A DNA stretch of 64,000 bases from Lepturacanthus savala (taxonomy: Eukaryota > Chordata > Actinopteri > Scombriformes > Trichiuridae). Shown one piece after another: positions 59,600 to 64,000 of the stretch. A model generated the notes under the pieces. That model saw nothing but the letters and a program-made list of their open reading frames with translations. It had not been told where the DNA came from and ran no database searches. The stretch is from the NCBI GenBank assembly GCA_030544235.1, contig CM060474.1:2884001-2948000 (forward strand), in the 5' to 3' direction. The first letter of the stretch is position 1. Every line of letters starts with the position of its first letter. Both the position numbers and the translations under genes were made by a program.

Positions 59600-60114
59600 G
59601 TCATCTCCTACCATACCGGTGAACATCCAGGGAAAGGACATAGAGACAGTGGACTCTTACAAGTACCTGGGGGTTCACTTCAACAATAAACTGGACTAGA
59701 CCACAAACACATATGTCCTGTACAAGAATGGCCAGAGTCAACTCAACGCCACCCGCTGAGGAGACGTGAGGTCCCTTGGAGTCAGCAGGACTCCGTTGTG
59801 GATTCCACCATCTTCTATGCAGTCGTCTGCTGGTGGAGCAGATGCACTGACAGAGACAGGAACAGGATTGACAAACTGGTACGGAGGTCTAGCTCCATGC
59901 TGGGATGTCCCTTCGAGTCTGTGGTGGTGGTGGGTGAGAGGAGGATGTCAGTGAAGCTGACATCCATCATGGACAACCTCCACCACCCTCTACATGAGAC
60001 CATAGATGTGCTGAGCAGCTCCTTCAGGCAGAGATTTAAACACCCTCGATGCAGGAAGGAGTGCTTTCACAGATCCTTCATACCTAGAGCTGTTAGACTC
60101 TTCAACTCATCATG
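59600..60114 (+). pseudogene. 3' end of a non-LTR retrotransposon reverse transcriptase
   Basis: Decayed frames read DIETVDSYKYLGVHFNNKLD, then VVDSTIFYAVVCWW with DRDRNRIDKLVRRSSSMLGC and P, then LTSIMDNLHHPLHETIDVLS and HPRCRKECFHRSFIPRAVRL and FN before a stop at 60113-60115. KYLGV followed by an R.R..RL.R...S..G..P block and HPLH...F..R.R.PRC....SFIPRA is the C-terminal pattern of fish LINE proteins. Two frameshifts or stops precede the long open part. The 5' portion is missing, as usual for LINE copies. Confidence 0.72.
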
Positions 60115-60115
60115 A

Positions 60116-61165
60116 TGTTGAGTCACTCGGACCTTACCCCCACGATGTACAATCCACCACTGCAATCACTTTATTAAATATGCACATATATTTATCAATA
60201 CCTCCACCTCAACCATAATGCATGACGTATACTGTGCATACTGTGTATGCTTCTACTGGTACATTTGTACTCTGTATATAATGTGTATTTTATTTCTTCT
60301 TCTGCCTCTAGATGTTTTCTATGTTTTTTTTTTTTTTTTATAAAACTGTTATCTTCTATGTCATTGCTTCTCTGTATCTGAGCTGTGGTCACGCACAAAT
60401 TTAGTACAAATTTAATTTTCTTTAGAAGTGCTTCCAAGAATGATCCATCAGTCTGGGGCAAAGTGAGCAGTACCAAAGTGTCTTTTTTTGCAAAACCACT
60501 GGGGTCTCATTTATTAAGTTGTGCATAGGATTAATCTTGGCTTGATTCATCAGGGCGCGTACATGCCATGATCCAGAAGCAAGGTGCTCGTCAGAGCTGA
60601 AGGCTATGGCCCAGAAGCAGTCCTCCACTTTTGTGACTAGAAAAGTACTCTGAGCTATGCAGGTGCAAGATATTACCACCAGGTGGCCCCAAACAAGCGC
60701 CTATTTGAAGGTCCATTTACCCCAATGTTACCGAACAACAGAAAATTCAAAGTGATCTAGAAACCAGGATTTCTTAAGGATCATTACCAAAATTTACTCA
60801 TCAATGCATGCTACCATCCACCACATTCGTTGAATGTTTGTCCAAAATCCGGCCCAAAATCTTTAGTGATCTTGCTAACAAACACAGACAGCCGCCAGCA
60901 AAAGCATAACCTCCTTGGCGGAGATAAAAATGTGCGATAGGTGTATTTTTTTTTCCTCCATCATGTCCCTTCTTCTGTATAGGAAAGAAAGCTGTTCTCT
61001 ATTGCATTCATAAGTATATTTTCTCTTTTTTGTATTCAACTAACATCACACTGCTACATTTCAAAGGAAAGTGTTTTTGCGTACTCAGAAGAGGACTGAA
61101 CTCAGAATATTTCACTGCCTTCAGAAGTCTCTCTTCACCGCTCTATTTTTTTTTAAGTCTTATAT

Positions 61166-61168
<3 letters not shown>
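60116..61168. other. LINE tail and intergenic sequence, no gene recognised
   Basis: It starts with likely 3'UTR of the LINE fragment and a T-run at about 60328-60340. The rest shows no supported gene. Confidence 0.4.

Positions 61169-61215
<47 letters not shown>
61169..61215 (+). repeat. CT microsatellite
   Basis: An uninterrupted alternating TC run. Frames across it encode only serine-leucine repeats and are fortuitous. Confidence 0.96.
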
Positions 61216-61221
<6 letters not shown>

Positions 61222-61651
61222 TCTTTCACAGTCCACCTCCCTTTTTTGAAACATTTCAATTCTACGATGTATGGTGGAATGAAGTTCTTTACCGTGCCTC
61301 CCTCTCTGCATTTTCTTTCCTTTCCCATGGTAGAGAATAATGCTTGAATGTCACGTTTGTGGTGACATGTTTGTGTGTGTGTTATAGGAGGGGAGGTGGT
61401 GGGGTTATAGGAAGGAAGCCTTGCTGGAATATGATTACATCTCCCAGTAAACAGGGCAGCAGGAGGAAATGGATACTCAGACACTGTCCTCAGGGTTTAA
61501 CCTATGGCAGACAGATTTAACATGTAATATGTTATTTCCGGTACATCACACACCTGAACACACCTTTATCTTCACTTAAAATACTGACACGCCAAGTTTT
61601 CCACAGATAAGTCATTATATTAAAACCACATGTTTTGTCCTCTTTTGGTTA

Positions 61652-61800
61652 AGGAATAGTTGAGTATTTTGGACATCTAGCCCCATTTCCTAATTTCTGG
61701 GCATATATCTGAACCATGGAGACCATAATTCCACTGATCCCTCCAGTATTGAGTTTTGTAGCGATTTCCCTCTTACCAGATTTTCAATATAATGGAAGTA
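61652..61800 (+). repeat. Dispersed repeat, copy B (same-strand mate at 50232-50385)
   Basis: It shares the blocks listed for 50232-50385 in the same order. Sequences diverge on both sides. The family is unidentified. Confidence 0.7.
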
Positions 61801-61868
61801 CACCAGGCAGATTTGAATCCTAGTAGAAAAACATATTTAACTTTGTTAAAAACTGAATAAACACTTTG

Positions 61869-61975
61869 CAGGGGTAAGCAACCCTGGTCCTAGAGAGCTG
61901 CTGTGGGTGTAGGCTTTTGTTCAAACCAAGCAGTGGTTCTCAGTGGTTCTCTTGGCCCAGGGTTGCTTACCCCTG
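61869..61975. mobile_element. Small hAT-like foldback MITE (107 bp)
   Basis: CAGGGGTAAGCAACCCTGG at the left is exactly matched by its inverted copy CCAGGGTTGCTTACCCCTG at the right. The interior AGAGAGCTGCTGTGGGTG is shared with the larger MITE at 28841-29043, so it is likely a shorter member of the same family. The flanks ACACTTTG and CACTAGTG do not form a clean duplication. Confidence 0.72.
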
Positions 61976-63938
61976 CACTAGTGTGTTAAAGTACCCATCT
62001 CAGTAAGATGTGTCCTATTTCCTTCATCTGTACATGGTCTGGAAGGCTTGGAAATGAGCGTTGTGCTCCTATTCATTACATTGCTGGAGGTTTACTAGAG
62101 CTGTACTGTGGTCTTCAACATAGTTTCAGAACAAATCTAGTTCCAGTTTCACTATCGAGTTAGCAAGTCATCTATAACTTATAGGATAAAGATTGACAGC
62201 AAGTAAGATTATATCATGAGCTTTCTGTTGGAGGGGTTTCTGAAATTATGAGTTCTAAGCTTTAGATGCCGGGAATGTGGATATGGGACAAGATATACAA
62301 AAATATTGAACTATCCATTTAATATAATGTAGTTTGATAATATATTCATTGAAGAGATTAGTGTGTCCTTGGTGGAGAGACGAGAGATAATTGTGTCTAT
62401 TAAAGTCATTATTGTCCATGCAAGATGCTTCTTATTTGCTAAAGAGACTCCTTTCTGTCCTTGAAAATAAGAAATATTATATTTCATCAGGTTCCTGCAA
62501 TGTAAATATTCCTCAAAAACTCTTACTAAATATTCCTCAGCTCCAGTCAACTCAACCCAGTCTCTCTTTACTGTTTACAATGAATACATCTTATAGTCTA
62601 CCCAACCCCCAAATCCTCATTCAATAGGAATAATATCTTGGCAAAGAAATAAAGAGGAATTGAATTGTATCCTTAATTGTCTTTTGGATTTGACTGAATG
62701 AATTTCCGCTGAAATCTGAAAGCGTTTAGTATTCATTGTTGGTGCCGCACCTGGAAAAGCATTAACAGGCTAACAAAGGGTAACTGTTTCCCCCAAGCAA
62801 GTCCGTGTTATCTCAGAGTTGCCAGATTAGCATTGCCACCTGGTTATTTTACTGCTGCGGGGCAACCTTTTCATACTGCTATGCTTCTATTAGGTTTTTC
62901 AGCTATATTTTACAGCTCAAAGCAGGTCTTGGGACTTCTCTGTGGTTGGTGCATTTATTTCCAATATTCTTAACAAAATACCAGCAGTGCATGTGGAGGT
63001 TTGTTTTCTATGAAGAGCAGAGGTGTGACTTGAATTCTTGCTGGGCAAAGATGAAGGAGAACACATGGAGCCATGTATTTATATTCATCCCGTTTAAACT
63101 GGAGAATCCCAATAAATACTGTTACACCTACTGAATACTGAGTTAAGATCTTTAAATATACAGTATGAGCAAAACATGAGCTTGTGTATAAGAAAGTTTT
63201 GCTGTTTTGCTTCTGTGCATTTAATGTTTCTGCCATTTTGGGATGCAATTGGTTATCAGATAAATTCAGTGATTAGAAATCAATTCAGAAAAAGACACAG
63301 GAGCATGTGATGTCCTGTAAAAACACATACATGTCTAAACATGATGCATGATTTCATTGCAGCTTCTGCACAAGTGTTAATGACCAACATATCAGCCTCA
63401 GGAAACCAGTGACTGAGGAGAAACCACACACACACACATTCTCACACACTCCCACATACACCAGCCAGATCCTTCCACTTGGTGACAAACACCCCGCCGC
63501 CTGTCACTCCTGTGATGAACGACACACACACCCTATCGACCGAAAGCCAAGCGGGACACACCTGATCAACTGCGTGATGTATGAATGTGTTTGTGTGCGA
63601 GAGAGAGATGAAGAGGGGCGATCAGGGGGGAATTGTGGGTAATATTCGTAGACTCCCACGCTCTCTGCCGCAGTGTTGGAGGCCATGTCACCATAGATCT
63701 TCATCACCATCAAGCCTCCACCGCTTTAGCTTGGCCCCGGCCCTCTGCTGCTCTACCAGCTGTTGATTTCACTGTTGCAGGTTGTAAACAACACCTCACA
63801 CACACACACATTTAGGCGTCCATACACCTGTTTTTACTGTGGCCTCTCGACAGAAGCTACTGAATCTCCTAGTTTGTTGGAAACATCATGACTGTCTGGA
63901 GGTTGCAGGAGGTTGGGCAATGCAGGCCTGGGAGAGGT
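61976..63938. other. Intergenic, no gene recognised
   Basis: No coding region, RNA gene or transposon end is supported. There are CA-rich patches near 63426-63460 and 63796-63810. If the candidate exon at 45604 is real, this may be intron. Confidence 0.4.
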
Positions 63939-63971
63939 TAGCTCTGAGGGAGGCTGGCTCCCTCAGAGCTA
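63939..63971. other. Perfect 14-bp stem-loop
   Basis: TAGCTCTGAGGGAG (63939-63952) and its exact reverse complement (63958-63971) flank the 5-base loop GCTGG. The stem is too short for a typical microRNA hairpin on its own. The function is unknown. Confidence 0.85.
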
Positions 63972-64000
63972 TGAGGGCTGTGGACTCACTATCAGTTTCA

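Noticed and set aside
1..64000. CRISPR arrays, bacterial operons, phage or plasmid modules
   Set aside because: None was seen. Split codons across GT-AG introns and fish-type repeats show a vertebrate nuclear genome.

Overview
The window reads as a teleost fish chromosome segment. The base composition is AT-rich, introns are GT-AG, microsatellites are abundant, and the interspersed repeats have the fish character (hAT-type MITEs, pogo and piggyBac deletion derivatives, L2/CR1-like LINE fragments). All family names come from reading motifs by eye; no database search was run.

Region 1 (1-13.1 kb) holds the 3' end of one clearly recognisable gene on the + strand, celf2 (CUGBP/Elav-like RNA-binding protein). 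Its last three coding exons are at 878-1057, 2751-2894 and 6194-6321. They encode the end of the linker and the whole third RRM, and the protein ends in KRSKNDSKPY. A 3'UTR of about 6.4 kb follows. It carries a run of G-tracts just after the stop codon, a consensus GU-rich element, and a plausible poly(A) signal at 12666 with a GU-rich element downstream.

Region 2 (13.1-33 kb) is intergenic or non-coding. It holds several transposon relics with readable termini: a 0.9 kb long-inverted-repeat element, a short ACACTGC-type MITE, a piggyBac-like element between TTAA sites, a pogo-like deletion derivative, and a LINE reverse-transcriptase relic. The LINE relic is interrupted by a solo-LTR-like element (5-bp target duplication) and a hAT MITE (near-perfect 8-bp target duplication).

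Region 3 (33-46 kb) starts with a CpG-rich, CCAAT-box-rich stretch (33.1-34.2 kb) that looks like a promoter with a spliced first exon. A well-bounded candidate exon containing an ATG lies at 45604-45715. These two could belong to one + strand gene running off the right edge; its identity is not recognised. Between them is a 1139-bp hAT element with a perfect 8-bp target duplication and a truncated BED zinc finger, and a degraded DIRS-like reverse-transcriptase fragment.

Region 4 (46-64 kb) has two more pogo-like copies. It also has a minus-strand three-exon coiled-coil gene (55.5-58.0 kb) with consistent phase-0 junctions and a poly(A) signal, disrupted by a stop codon and by frame-breaking 65-bp tandem repeats. 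After that come a hAT element with a CpG-rich core, a LINE 3' fragment and a small foldback MITE. I found no convincing previously undescribed biological system. The most interesting items are the decaying repeat-expanded coiled-coil gene, the pogo derivatives that fuse the first and last coding pieces of a transposase, and the nested LINE/LTR/hAT locus.
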